Source of the DNA: Chthoniobacterales bacterium
GTDB lineage: Bacteria > Verrucomicrobiota > Verrucomicrobiia > Chthoniobacterales > UBA10450
Direction of reading: 5' to 3'
DNA: 64,000 bases
Assembly: GCA_035274845.1 (NCBI GenBank)
Contig: DATENU010000011.1
Span: forward strand, 284,578-348,577
The notes beneath the pieces are model-generated. The model searched no databases. It was not told where the DNA came from and saw only the letters and a program-made list of their open reading frames with translations. The translations under genes were made by a program, and so were the position numbers. Numbering within the stretch: position 1 is the first letter of the stretch; each line of letters opens with the position of its first letter. Shown here piece after piece: positions 25,968 through 34,630 of the stretch.

Positions 25968-27710
25968 ATGTCCCCCCGGACACGCATCATCACGCTCAAT
26001 CTTGGTTCGCAGAGCATCGAGCTCGCGGAGTTTCGCGCCCAGCCGCCAGGCGGGTTGATTCTGTGCCGCTATTTATCGCGCGACGTTTTTGTCGAACCAG
26101 CCAGCAAAGGGATAACGCCAGCCCAGGTTACGGCGGCGGTTGGCGACATGCTGAGAGAGCTTCAGATCACGAGCGGCGACGTCAATTACACCATTGCCGA
26201 AGAATGCGTCTTCTCGCGGTTCGTCGAACTGCCCGCTATCGGCCAGGAAAAAACCGAACGGATCATCGCCTTCGAAGCGCAACAAAACGTTCCGTTCCCG
26301 CTCGAGGAAGTGGTCTGGGATTACCAGCTTGTTGGCGGCGGCGCCGGTCAGCAAATCGAAGTGGTGCTCGTCGCCGTAAAGGCGGAGGTGCTGGACGAGA
26401 TCAATCGTGCCGTGGAAGCAACGGGACTGCGGACCCGGGTTGTGGATCTGGCGACGATGGCGGTCTATAACGCCTTTCAATTCAGTTATGGCGAGTTGAA
26501 CGGATGCTCGCTCCTCGTCGATATCGGGGCGCGCACGACGAACCTGCTCTTTGTCGAGCCCGGCAAAATCTTCACGCGCAGTGTTCCCCTGGGCGGAAGC
26601 TCAGCGACCGCCGCCATCGTCCGGGAATTTGGGGAATCATTTGCCGCAGCCGAAATTCGTAAGAAGCGCAATCCGGTAGCCGGCTCCAATGGGGAAGAGC
26701 CTTCGACGAATGAGGATGCTGCCCGGGTGGCAAAAATTACCCAGAACCTCCTGGGGCGGTTGCACGCGGAAGTGACGCGCTCGATTGGGCATTACTGCTC
26801 CCAGCAACGCGGTAATCGCCCGGAACACGTTTTTCTCGCCGGTGGCGTGGCCGGCACGCCGGGCATTCTGGAATTCTTTCAGGAAAAGCTGCAACTGCCG
26901 GTCGATTTTTTTGATCCTCTGCGCAAAGTGGCCATCGCCGGCTCAGCGGCTCTGGATCCCAAGTGCCGCCATCTGCTGGGCGAACCGGTGGGTCTCGCTC
27001 TGCGGGCCGCGCACCCTTCCCCGATGAAGCTAAATCTGCGGCCGTCCAGCGTCGCGCGGCGGCAGGAACTGGAGCGGCGCCGCCCGTATTTTGTGCTGGC
27101 GGCGGCCTGCTTCGTCCTGGGGCTGCTGAGTTGGGGCGCCTATTTCAGTTGGGCGAGGCAGGCCGCGGACCGCGCCACGGCGCGTCTCCAGGAAAAGGTT
27201 GAAGCGCTGCAACGCATCGAAAGGCAATTGAACGGGGTGCGTAAGGAAACCGGGGCGCTGGATGGCGTTTCCGGGCCGCTCGTGGCCGCGATCAACGATC
27301 GCAATTTCTGGCCTCAGATCATTGAGGACCTCAATGCCCGCCTGCCCAGGGAAGACATCTGGATCACCGAACTTGTGCCGACGTCGAACGGGAAAGAGAT
27401 CGCCTCTTCAGACCATTACCCGACCCGGCCGATCGCGGCGCCGATGCCGGCGGTGTCGCCCTTGCGCCCGGGAACAACTCCATCGCCGCCGGCCCTGGAC
27501 GGTCTGCTGGTGCGCGGTCTCTATTTGTTCAATCCAAGGCAACAGGAAGTGGTGGTCGATTATTTTCGCAACCTGGTCGAGTCGCCCTGGTTTGCCATCG
27601 ATCCGAATAACCAGGCCAAGGTGATCAAGCCGGCCACGCCGAATGAGACGGAGTGGGCCTTTCCCTATGAGCTGCGCCTCGATTTGAGGAAGGCGGTTTC
27701 GTTGCCATGA
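25968..27710 (+). CDS. PilM-PilN-like fusion of the verrucomicrobial pilus/secretin cluster (Amuc_1101-like)
   Basis: 580 residues from the ATG at 25968. Residues 1 to about 345 form a PilM actin-like ATPase domain (TLNLGSQSIELAEF, FEAQQNVPFPLEEVVWDY, LLVDIGARTTNLLFVE, HVFLAGGVAGTPGILEFF). A membrane helix follows (about 374-394, YFVLAAACFVLGLLSWGAYFS), then a coiled-coil and a PilN-like periplasmic domain. So cytoplasmic PilM and membrane PilN are one chain here. It leads an operon with three further envelope genes, and its stop overlaps the next start by 4 bases. The order matches the Amuc_1101 to Amuc_1098 region of Akkermansia read in the direction of transcription. Confidence 0.87.
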   Translation: MSPRTRIITLNLGSQSIELAEFRAQPPGGLILCRYLSRDVFVEPASKGITPAQVTAAVGDMLRELQITSGDVNYTIAEECVFSRFVELPAIGQEKTERIIAFEAQQNVPFPLEEVVWDYQLVGGGAGQQIEVVLVAVKAEVLDEINRAVEATGLRTRVVDLATMAVYNAFQFSYGELNGCSLLVDIGARTTNLLFVEPGKIFTRSVPLGGSSATAAIVREFGESFAAAEIRKKRNPVAGSNGEEPSTNEDAARVAKITQNLLGRLHAEVTRSIGHYCSQQRGNRPEHVFLAGGVAGTPGILEFFQEKLQLPVDFFDPLRKVAIAGSAALDPKCRHLLGEPVGLALRAAHPSPMKLNLRPSSVARRQELERRRPYFVLAAACFVLGLLSWGAYFSWARQAADRATARLQEKVEALQRIERQLNGVRKETGALDGVSGPLVAAINDRNFWPQIIEDLNARLPREDIWITELVPTSNGKEIASSDHYPTRPIAAPMPAVSPLRPGTTPSPPALDGLLVRGLYLFNPRQQEVVVDYFRNLVESPWFAIDPNNQAKVIKPATPNETEWAFPYELRLDLRKAVSLP

Positions 27711-28633
27711 AAGCGTTGACGAACTGGCTTCGCGCGAACCGTTTCCTCGGCGCGCTTCTCATTTTATTTGCGCCCGGTGCGCTGGGAGCCGCCTGGTTTC
27801 TCTTCAGCACGAAGAGCCATTGGGATGCGGCCCGAATGCGATTCGATCGCACCTCGGCGGAGCTGAACCGACTGGAACGGCTCACGCCGTATCCCAGCGA
27901 GGAAAATCTGCGGACGGTGAAAGCAGACGCTGAGGAGTACGCGATCGCGCTCGCCAAACTCAAAGAGGAGTTGAGATCGCGCGTGGCGCCAGCGACCGCG
28001 ATGAAGCCGAACGAATTCCAATCCCGTCTTCGGGTGGCGGTGTCCGCGATCGTCCAGAAGGCGCGGGCCAGTAAGGTAAAGTTGCCGGACAAGTTCTATC
28101 TGGGGTTCGAAGAATTTGCCGCCGCGCTGCCGAATGAATTCGCGGCGCCGCTGCTGGGGCAGGAGCTCAGCCAGATCGAGTGGTTCCTGAATGATTTGAT
28201 CGAAGACCAGATAGAGGCGTTGACTGCTTTTCGTCGGACGCCGTTGCCGGAAGAGCAGGGATCGCTATCGACGATTCCAACCCCTTCGCCGGCGATTACC
28301 ACGACGTCAGCGAGGCCGCCGCCCCCACCATTCGCCCGCAACGTCGTGGAAGCCACGTTTGTCTCCACTCCGGCCGCGGCTCGCCGGGTCCTCAATCAAA
28401 TTGCCGGCGCGAAAGAGCAATTCTGCATCATTCGGCTTTTGCATGTCCGAAACGAGAAGCTGAAGGGGCCTCCGCACGAGCCCGTCCCGGAGGCCACGCC
28501 GGGGATTATTTCCACCACTCCGCCTGGGCCTCCAGCCGCAAAGTCTTCTCCGCAACCTGGGCTCAATTTCATTGTGGGAAACGAGCGGATCGAGACGACG
28601 GCGAAAATCGAGATTGTGAGGTTCGTGTTTTGA
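27707..28633 (+). CDS. Amuc_1100-like pilus-associated membrane protein (PilO-like)
   Basis: 308 residues. One membrane helix near the N-terminus (about 13-33, FLGALLILFAPGALGAAWFLF) precedes a coiled-coil (LNRLERLTPYPSEENLRTVKADAEEYAIALAKLKEEL) and a periplasmic domain. The pattern PNEFQSRLRVAVSAIVQKAR ... FYLGFEEF ... LGQELSQIEWFLNDLI parallels, as I recall it, Akkermansia Amuc_1100 (PTAFQNELKTF ... WLGFQVY ... LGFELKAINSLVNKL). That protein is an outer-membrane-associated pilus-cluster protein reported to engage TLR2. Position after PilM/N fits a PilO-like alignment subunit. A Pro-rich loop is present around 185-205. Confidence 0.8.
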   Translation: MKALTNWLRANRFLGALLILFAPGALGAAWFLFSTKSHWDAARMRFDRTSAELNRLERLTPYPSEENLRTVKADAEEYAIALAKLKEELRSRVAPATAMKPNEFQSRLRVAVSAIVQKARASKVKLPDKFYLGFEEFAAALPNEFAAPLLGQELSQIEWFLNDLIEDQIEALTAFRRTPLPEEQGSLSTIPTPSPAITTTSARPPPPPFARNVVEATFVSTPAAARRVLNQIAGAKEQFCIIRLLHVRNEKLKGPPHEPVPEATPGIISTTPPGPPAAKSSPQPGLNFIVGNERIETTAKIEIVRFVF

Positions 28634-28655
28634 AAACGGCGGTGCGCTGCCTTTG

Positions 28656-28740
28656 CTGTAGCCGCGTCCCTGTGGGACGCGCATCAAACGCTCTGTGCGC
28701 GACGTTTTCTCTCACGCGTCCCACAGGGACGCGGCTACAG
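28656..28740. repeat. 85-bp inverted repeat with 26-bp perfect arms, inside the pilus operon
   Basis: Left arm 28656-28681 starts CTGTAGCCGC; the right arm 28715-28740 is its exact reverse complement, ending GCGGCTACAG; spacer 33 bases. Each arm folds on itself as GCGTCCC-TGT-GGGACGC. It sits between the Amuc_1100-like and Amuc_1099-like genes. The outer 11 bases (with flanking AGAA) are shared with the element at 52516-52596. Confidence 0.9.
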
Positions 28741-28748
28741 AAGAATTT

Positions 28749-29690
28749 ATGACCTGGATCCGCGCTCATTACGATCGGGGGGCGGCGCTCGTAGCCGTAT
28801 TATTTCTCCTGGGTTCGGCGTTCTTCATCGTGCGCAATCTCTCTGGATTCAGCGCAGAATTTTCAGCGCGGCCGTCGTCGCCTCCGCCCAAGAACGCGTC
28901 GCCACCGACGAAAGCAGTCGAAATGAGGGAAGCGATGGAGAGCCTGCGGCGGCCGGCCCAATGGACTTTCAATGGCCGTTCCGGCCTTTTCGTTCCCGAG
29001 AAACATTTTATCGGCGCGAATGGCTTGCCGGCAACGTTGCAATCCGCGGACATCCATCCGCCCGTGCCTAACGACTGGCTGGAACAGTTCGCCCTGCCCA
29101 TCGCAGAAGCGGATGTCCTTCGGCAGGATCCGGATGCCGACGGCTTCAATAACCTCGAGGAATGGCAATACCGTACCGATCCGAGGGACAAGGCTTCACA
29201 TCCGGCCTTCATCGCGAAGCTCAGGATGAAATCATCCGCCCGGGAGCCGTTCCATCTCGTTTTCGCTTCCTGGGTCAACGACACCTTTGCGTTGAACTCG
29301 AATGACCTGAAAGAGCCGACGCAGTTTCTCAGGATCGGCGATGTCATTCGCGGGACCAAGTTCCGGCTCGTGAAATTCAGCGAGAAATACGAGACGAACC
29401 GCTACGGCACGAAAGTCGATGTCTCCGAGTTGCTTCTCGAGAATTTGGAAGCGCGCGAGCAATTCAGCCTGGTGAAGGAGAAGGTGATGATCTCCCCGGA
29501 GGTGGTGGCGAATTTTGTCTATCTCTGGGGAACGCGGCGAGAGTTCGCGGTAAGGAAGGACCACGAGTTCAGTTTGAATCCGGAAGGGCAAATCAAATAC
29601 CGGCTGGTGGAAGTACATCCGGACAAAGCCGTAATCGTCGACCTGCAAAAGCCGAACGAAACGATCGAAGTAGGTCCGCTTACCCCATGA
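28749..29690 (+). CDS. Amuc_1099-like membrane protein of the pilus/secretin cluster (PilP-like position)
   Basis: 313 residues from the ATG at 28749. The open frame upstream of this ATG runs through the hairpin repeat, so it is not coding. One membrane helix (about 11-31, GAALVAVLFLLGSAFFIVRNL) is followed by a proline-rich linker and a periplasmic domain. Residues about 127-139 read DPDADGFNNLEEW, a calcium-binding thrombospondin-3/EF-hand-like loop. C-terminally, FRLVKFSEKYETNRYGTKVDVSELLLEN and KYRLVEVHPDKAVIVDL form a beta-rich part. It lies between the Amuc_1100-like and secretin genes, where a PilP-type secretin partner would be expected; that role is inference. Confidence 0.78.
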   Translation: MTWIRAHYDRGAALVAVLFLLGSAFFIVRNLSGFSAEFSARPSSPPPKNASPPTKAVEMREAMESLRRPAQWTFNGRSGLFVPEKHFIGANGLPATLQSADIHPPVPNDWLEQFALPIAEADVLRQDPDADGFNNLEEWQYRTDPRDKASHPAFIAKLRMKSSAREPFHLVFASWVNDTFALNSNDLKEPTQFLRIGDVIRGTKFRLVKFSEKYETNRYGTKVDVSELLLENLEAREQFSLVKEKVMISPEVVANFVYLWGTRREFAVRKDHEFSLNPEGQIKYRLVEVHPDKAVIVDLQKPNETIEVGPLTP

Positions 29691-29782
29691 AGAACGTGCA
29701 CCCGAGGAGAAAGATTTGGGAGGGCGTCTTGGAAAGCGGCCCTCCTAGTTAGAAATAAGACCCCCTACTTGGTTCCCCCCTT

Positions 29783-32407
29783 ATGAAAACAACATCAGAC
29801 AGCTGGTCATGGAAATTCATCGCGATGGCAATTGTGCAACTGTCCTGCGCGGTGGTGTTCGCCCAAAACAGCCGCACGGTCGCGGATCGTGAAGCGGCGC
29901 GGCGCCAGGCGGCGTTTCCGCGAGGCGAAGAAGCGCTCGCACGGGGCAAGGCGGCCATGGCGGAACGGAATTTTGTCGTGGCCCACGAGGAGTTTCGGCT
30001 GGCGTTGCAATATCTGCCGGACGCCCTGGTAAGCGAAAAACCTCACGACGAAGCCGTGAGCGGATTTTGTGCGAGCGGACTCAAGCTGGCTGAGCAGCGG
30101 ATTGCCGAGGGCAAATACGCCGAGGCGGAAGCGATTTGCCGGGAAATTCTGGGCAATCGCTACGATCCGAATTGCCGGCCCGCGGCTGAGTTGCTGGCCC
30201 ACCTCCAGGAGCCCGGATATTTCAACCGGACCATTGGACCGAGGTTTATCGCCAGGGTCGAGGAAGTGAAGAAACTGCTGAGCGACGCCGACGGCTATTA
30301 CAACAGCGGGCGTTACGACCTCGCGTTTAAGAAATACGAGCAGGTCCTGAATCTCGATCCCTACAACGTCGCGGCGCGGCGAGGGGAAGAGAAAATCAAT
30401 CTGACGAAAACGCACTACGGCGAGGAAGCCTACAACGAAACGCGTTCGCGCCAGTTGTGGCAGGTGCAAAAGGCCTGGGAAGAGCCGGTGAAAAAATATG
30501 GCGAGACCATCGGAACTAACACCGACACGTTTCCGAGAGACGCGACGGGGACCGCGCGCATCACGCACAAATTGAACACGATCGTCATTCCGCGAATCGA
30601 ATTCCGGGACGCAAGCGTTCGCGAAGCCTTCGAATTCCTCCGGCAACAGGCCGAGGAAAACGACCCCGGAGCGGACGGGCGCAAGGGCGTCGATATTGTT
30701 CTGCGTCTGAACGCGCCGGGCGCTCATGTCGAAACGATCGCGACCTCGAGCCCGGCGGCGGCAGATCATTCCGCGGAGCCTAACGAGTCTGTTGCAGCAG
30801 CCCCACATTTGCCGGCCGACGCGCGGATTACCATCACGCTCAATCAAATTCCTTTGGGAGAAGCGTTGCGTTACATCGCCAGCCAGGCCGGCCTGAAAGT
30901 GAAGATCGAGCCCTATGCCGTCTCGATCGTTCCCCTGAGCGAACTGAGCAATGAGTTGATCACGAAACAATATCGGGTGCCTCCGGGGTTTATCAGTGGA
31001 TCGCTCAATCCGAGTGGCTCGGCCTTGAATCAACCCTCGACCACCGGCGCCAAAGCGGCATTGACCATGACTGGAACCGCCAAGGACACGCAGGAATCAA
31101 CGGGCGGCCGTTTGCTCGTAAACCGCGAAGGCGCGAAGGAGTTTTTGCAGGGCCAGGGTGTTTCCTTTTCGGTGCCCGGATCGAGCGCGAACTTTCTTCC
31201 GCAAACCAGTCGCCTCATCGTGCGGAACACCACCGACAACCTTGAGCTGGTGGACGCGATCGTGGAGCAGGCCAACATCTCCGGGCCGAAACAGGTGGAG
31301 ATCGAAGCAAAATTTGTCGAAATCACCCAAACCAATCTCAAAGGATTGGGTTTCGATTGGCTCCTGGGCCCGTTCACTTTTGGGGGCAACAACCAGTTGG
31401 CCGGCAACGGCGGCACCACCGGGACTGGGACGGCGGTCAACCAGGCGGATTATCCATTTCCGGTCTCCGGTTTGAATCCGGTGACGGCAGGGAATCGCAG
31501 TGGGAATCTGGCGATCAATGGCAGCGCGATTGATTCCCTGCTGCAGGGAGTCAGCGCTTCCCAGGCACTGACTCCCGGCATCTTTGGGCTCGGTGGATTG
31601 TTGACGGATCCGCAATTTCAAGTTGTGGTGCGCGCGCTCAATCAGAAGAAGGGGGTCGATCTTCTTTCCGCGCCGCGGGTCATGACCAAGAGCGGACAGC
31701 GCGCCATCATCGAGATCGTTCGGGAGTTTCGTTATCCGACGCAATTTCAGCCGCCGCAGATCCCGCAGACGGTTGGGGCGGTGAAAACGGACAGCACCAA
31801 CGTTGTCGGAGACCTTATTCCAATTGGCTCGACCACCAGCGTGCCGGTTACTCCCACGACGCCGACGGCCTTCGAGACGCGCAACACCGGTGTGACCCTG
31901 GAGGTGGAACCCGTCATTGGCCCGGACGGCATCACGATCGATTTGAATCTCGTGCCTCAGGTGGTCGAGTTCGAGGGCTTCATTAATTATGGCAGTCCGA
32001 TCCTCTCACCTTCCTCATCTTTCCTGGACACGGTGGCGAGCGTTGTTAGAACGACCCCCCAAAACGTCATCACGCCAAATGTCATCAACCAGCCGATTTT
32101 TAGCACGCGCAAGGTAACCACAAGCGTCAGTATCTGGGACGGGCAGACCGTGGTGCTGGGCGGCCTGATGCGCGAAGACGTGCAAAAGACCGAAGACCGC
32201 ACCCCGTTCCTCGGAGACATCCCTCTGGTTGGCCGCCTCTTTCGCACCAACATCGATCAACATATCAAACGGAACCTCATCATCTTCGTGACGGCACGCC
32301 TGATCAGTCCCGGAGGCCAACCGGTAAACTCGAATGAAGAAATCGAAGAGTCGGAGGATGTGATCGAACCTCCGATCCTGCCTGAGGTGCCGTTCACGAA
32401 GAAATAG
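29783..32407 (+). CDS. secretin (PilQ/GspD-type, Amuc_1098-like) with N-terminal TPR region
   Basis: 874 residues. It has a signal peptide (1 to about 27), a helical TPR-like region (about 45-230: AEGKYAEAEAICREILGNRYDPNC, YYNSGRYDLAFKKYEQVLNLDP), then an STN/N-type domain (ITITLNQIPLGEALRYIASQAGL). The secretin core begins near residue 500 (KQVEIEAKFVEITQTNLKGL), with the hallmark VVLGGLMRED near 790 and FLGDIPLVGRLFR near 810. It forms the outer-membrane pore. An N-terminal TPR region in place of AMIN domains is the layout I expect for verrucomicrobial pilus-cluster secretins. Last gene of the operon, 92 bases after the previous gene. Confidence 0.92.
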   Translation: MKTTSDSWSWKFIAMAIVQLSCAVVFAQNSRTVADREAARRQAAFPRGEEALARGKAAMAERNFVVAHEEFRLALQYLPDALVSEKPHDEAVSGFCASGLKLAEQRIAEGKYAEAEAICREILGNRYDPNCRPAAELLAHLQEPGYFNRTIGPRFIARVEEVKKLLSDADGYYNSGRYDLAFKKYEQVLNLDPYNVAARRGEEKINLTKTHYGEEAYNETRSRQLWQVQKAWEEPVKKYGETIGTNTDTFPRDATGTARITHKLNTIVIPRIEFRDASVREAFEFLRQQAEENDPGADGRKGVDIVLRLNAPGAHVETIATSSPAAADHSAEPNESVAAAPHLPADARITITLNQIPLGEALRYIASQAGLKVKIEPYAVSIVPLSELSNELITKQYRVPPGFISGSLNPSGSALNQPSTTGAKAALTMTGTAKDTQESTGGRLLVNREGAKEFLQGQGVSFSVPGSSANFLPQTSRLIVRNTTDNLELVDAIVEQANISGPKQVEIEAKFVEITQTNLKGLGFDWLLGPFTFGGNNQLAGNGGTTGTGTAVNQADYPFPVSGLNPVTAGNRSGNLAINGSAIDSLLQGVSASQALTPGIFGLGGLLTDPQFQVVVRALNQKKGVDLLSAPRVMTKSGQRAIIEIVREFRYPTQFQPPQIPQTVGAVKTDSTNVVGDLIPIGSTTSVPVTPTTPTAFETRNTGVTLEVEPVIGPDGITIDLNLVPQVVEFEGFINYGSPILSPSSSFLDTVASVVRTTPQNVITPNVINQPIFSTRKVTTSVSIWDGQTVVLGGLMREDVQKTEDRTPFLGDIPLVGRLFRTNIDQHIKRNLIIFVTARLISPGGQPVNSNEEIEESEDVIEPPILPEVPFTKK

Positions 32408-32430
32408 CATTTAGGGCGGAAAAGCGGCGG

Positions 32431-32458
32431 TTGACACGTTCCGTAGTTCGCGTAAATA
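32431..32458 (+). promoter_or_regulatory. sigma-70-like promoter
   Basis: TTGACA at 32431-32436, 16-base spacer, TAAATA at 32453-32458, just after the secretin stop. The TTG of the -35 box is also the first possible start of the long frame that follows. If the promoter is real, translation must begin later, supporting the ATG at 32539. Confidence 0.5.
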
Positions 32459-32538
32459 CACTGCTCGTTTGCTGGCTTAAAGAATGGGATTCTCCTATTC
32501 GATACGCCGGGAGCGATTACTTTACCGTGTATTCGCTC

Positions 32539-34464
32539 ATGATGATGCCCTTCAATGCGCTGCGTTTGCCGATAACAGCCGCACTTTGCCGGGCTGCGCG
32601 AGCGATTTTGCCGCTCTTCGTCGTGCTTAGTGTGGGGGTGATGGGAGTGCCGCAGTCGAAGGGCGACGTCGGGGGTTCGCCGATCACGGTCCCGCCCTAT
32701 GACATGGGAGTGAGAGAGCGCAGCGTTCTCGCAAACAACCCGCCGCCCGCTACCGCCGGGGAGCCTGAATCTTATACCGCCCCAACTTTGAAGCCTCAGG
32801 CAGGATCCGCCCCGCAGGTTCCCACCACCGGGCTCGTGATCAATCCGACCTTCGACACTTCGATCACGAGCAATCCAAACTCGGCCGCGATTCAATCGGC
32901 CATCAACCAGGCCATCGCGAATTATCAGGCCCTGTTTAGCGAGTCGATGACGGTCTCGATCTATTTCCGGTTTGCGTCGACCAATCCCGGCGGTACCCCC
33001 TTGCCTGCCGGCGTCGTCGCTTCGAGCCGGTTCGTTTTTTATACGATCCCGTGGAACACCTACGTGAACGCGCTTCGAGCGGATGCGAAAACGGCGAATG
33101 ACAGCAGCGCAAATGCCACCCTGCCGACGAGCCCGCTCTCCACTTCGGTGGAGCCCTCGAGCGCGGATGGCCGGGCCGTCGGGTTGAACACCCCGCCCGC
33201 AATGTTTTCCAACGGGAATGTCGGAGCGGGCGGTCCGTACGATGGGATCGTGACCTTGAATTCCAGCGTCGGCTTCCAGTTTACCCGTCCGACCCCGTCG
33301 AACAAATTCGATGCGGTCCGCTCTCTCGAACACGAGATCGATGAGGTCCTCGGTCTCTCATCGTACATCGGAGTCAGTTCCAATCTTGAACCCCAGGACC
33401 TCTTCAGTTGGGCTTCCCCCGGGGTGCGCAACACGACGAGCAGTGGCTCGCGCTATTTTTCGATCAACGGCGGCCAGACCAACATCGTCGATTTCAACCA
33501 GACTGCCGGCCAGGATTTCGGAGATTGGCTCAGTGATCCCTGCCCGCAGGTCAACCCGTATGTCCAAAATGCTTCAAGCTGCCCGGGCCAGTATTCGGAT
33601 GTCACCGCCACGTCGCCCGAAGGCATTAACCTCGATGTCGTGGGCTACGATCTGGTCGGGGGCGCCGCTCCGACCCAGTTACTAAACATTGCCACCCGGC
33701 TCAATGTCCTGACCGGCGACAACGTATTGATCGGCGGCCTCATCATTACCGGGGGTTTCTCGAAGAAAGTAATGCTGAGGGGGATGGGCCCATCAGTGCC
33801 GATTTCAGGCGCGTTATCCGATCCAACCCTGGAATTGCATTTCCCGAACGGCAGTGTGGTGACCAACAGCAACTGGAAAATCAATGACGCGACCGGCCAG
33901 TCGCAGGAGGCTGAGCTCCGGGCGACCGGACTTGCTCCAACGAGCGACCTGGAGTCGGCCATGGTCCAGACGCTGCCGCCCGGCGCCTACACCGCGATCG
34001 TCAGAGGAGCGAATGACGGGACCGGCATCGGCTTGGTCGAAGCGTACGACCTCGACCAGGCAAGCGCCTCGAAGCTGGGCAACATCAGCACGCGCGGATT
34101 TGTCGATATGGGCAACAATGTCATGATCGGCGGTTTGATTCTCGGACCGGCCGGCACGGGTAGCGGCAAAGTGTTGATGCGCGCGATCGGTCCCTCCTTG
34201 TCTGTCCCGCAAACGTTACCGGATCCCACTCTTGTTTTGCGCAACGCCAATGGCGACCCGATTGCCACGAACGACAATTGGAAGATCAACGATTCGACGG
34301 GCCAGTCGCAGGAAACCGAAATCCGAGCGACGGGCCTGGCACCCTCGAACGATCTCGAATCGATCGTGATCACCATTCTTCCGCCGGGGAGCTACACCGC
34401 CATCGTGGCCGGCAAAAACGGCCAGACCGGCGTCGGTTTGGTGGAGGTCTACAAGCTGGACTGA
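32539..34464 (+). CDS. exported zincin-like protein with tandem C-terminal repeat domains
   Basis: 641 residues from the ATG at 32539, which opens a signal-like stretch (ITAALCRAARAILPLFVVLSVGVMGVP). Residues about 90-370 form a metalloprotease-like domain with HEIDEVLGLSS at 265-275. This resembles the HExxHxxG helix of metzincins but has Glu at the second His position, like some HExxE-type exported proteases. Two copies of the window's repeated domain follow, at 383-509 and 515-641 (N-IATR/ISTR, MIGG, LPPGAYTAI, GVGLVEVY). It lies directly after the secretin operon and has its own promoter. Whether it is a secretin client is inference. Confidence 0.8.
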   Translation: MMMPFNALRLPITAALCRAARAILPLFVVLSVGVMGVPQSKGDVGGSPITVPPYDMGVRERSVLANNPPPATAGEPESYTAPTLKPQAGSAPQVPTTGLVINPTFDTSITSNPNSAAIQSAINQAIANYQALFSESMTVSIYFRFASTNPGGTPLPAGVVASSRFVFYTIPWNTYVNALRADAKTANDSSANATLPTSPLSTSVEPSSADGRAVGLNTPPAMFSNGNVGAGGPYDGIVTLNSSVGFQFTRPTPSNKFDAVRSLEHEIDEVLGLSSYIGVSSNLEPQDLFSWASPGVRNTTSSGSRYFSINGGQTNIVDFNQTAGQDFGDWLSDPCPQVNPYVQNASSCPGQYSDVTATSPEGINLDVVGYDLVGGAAPTQLLNIATRLNVLTGDNVLIGGLIITGGFSKKVMLRGMGPSVPISGALSDPTLELHFPNGSVVTNSNWKINDATGQSQEAELRATGLAPTSDLESAMVQTLPPGAYTAIVRGANDGTGIGLVEAYDLDQASASKLGNISTRGFVDMGNNVMIGGLILGPAGTGSGKVLMRAIGPSLSVPQTLPDPTLVLRNANGDPIATNDNWKINDSTGQSQETEIRATGLAPSNDLESIVITILPPGSYTAIVAGKNGQTGVGLVEVYKLD

Positions 34465-34630
34465 CGCATTTTTTCCGGAGCGCGGGAGTAAGAGAAAATT
34501 GAAAAAAGAAACTGCTTTGGTGCGCATCCTATGTAAGATGTCTCTCAGAGCTCGCGTTACGCGCGAACCGTCGTCTTGACGGAAGGGATGCCTCGCTTTC
34601 CGAACAGACATAAACCGCAGGATTACGACA

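Noticed and set aside
29807..31033. 408-residue open frame antisense to the secretin gene
   Set aside because: Same reason: the sense strand encodes an intact TPR-secretin and the antisense protein has no recognisable motif.
34540..34630. Possible structured leader before the 921-residue exported protein
   Set aside because: Short GC-rich inversions are present, but nothing matches a riboswitch or tRNA and no clear stem precedes a T-run.
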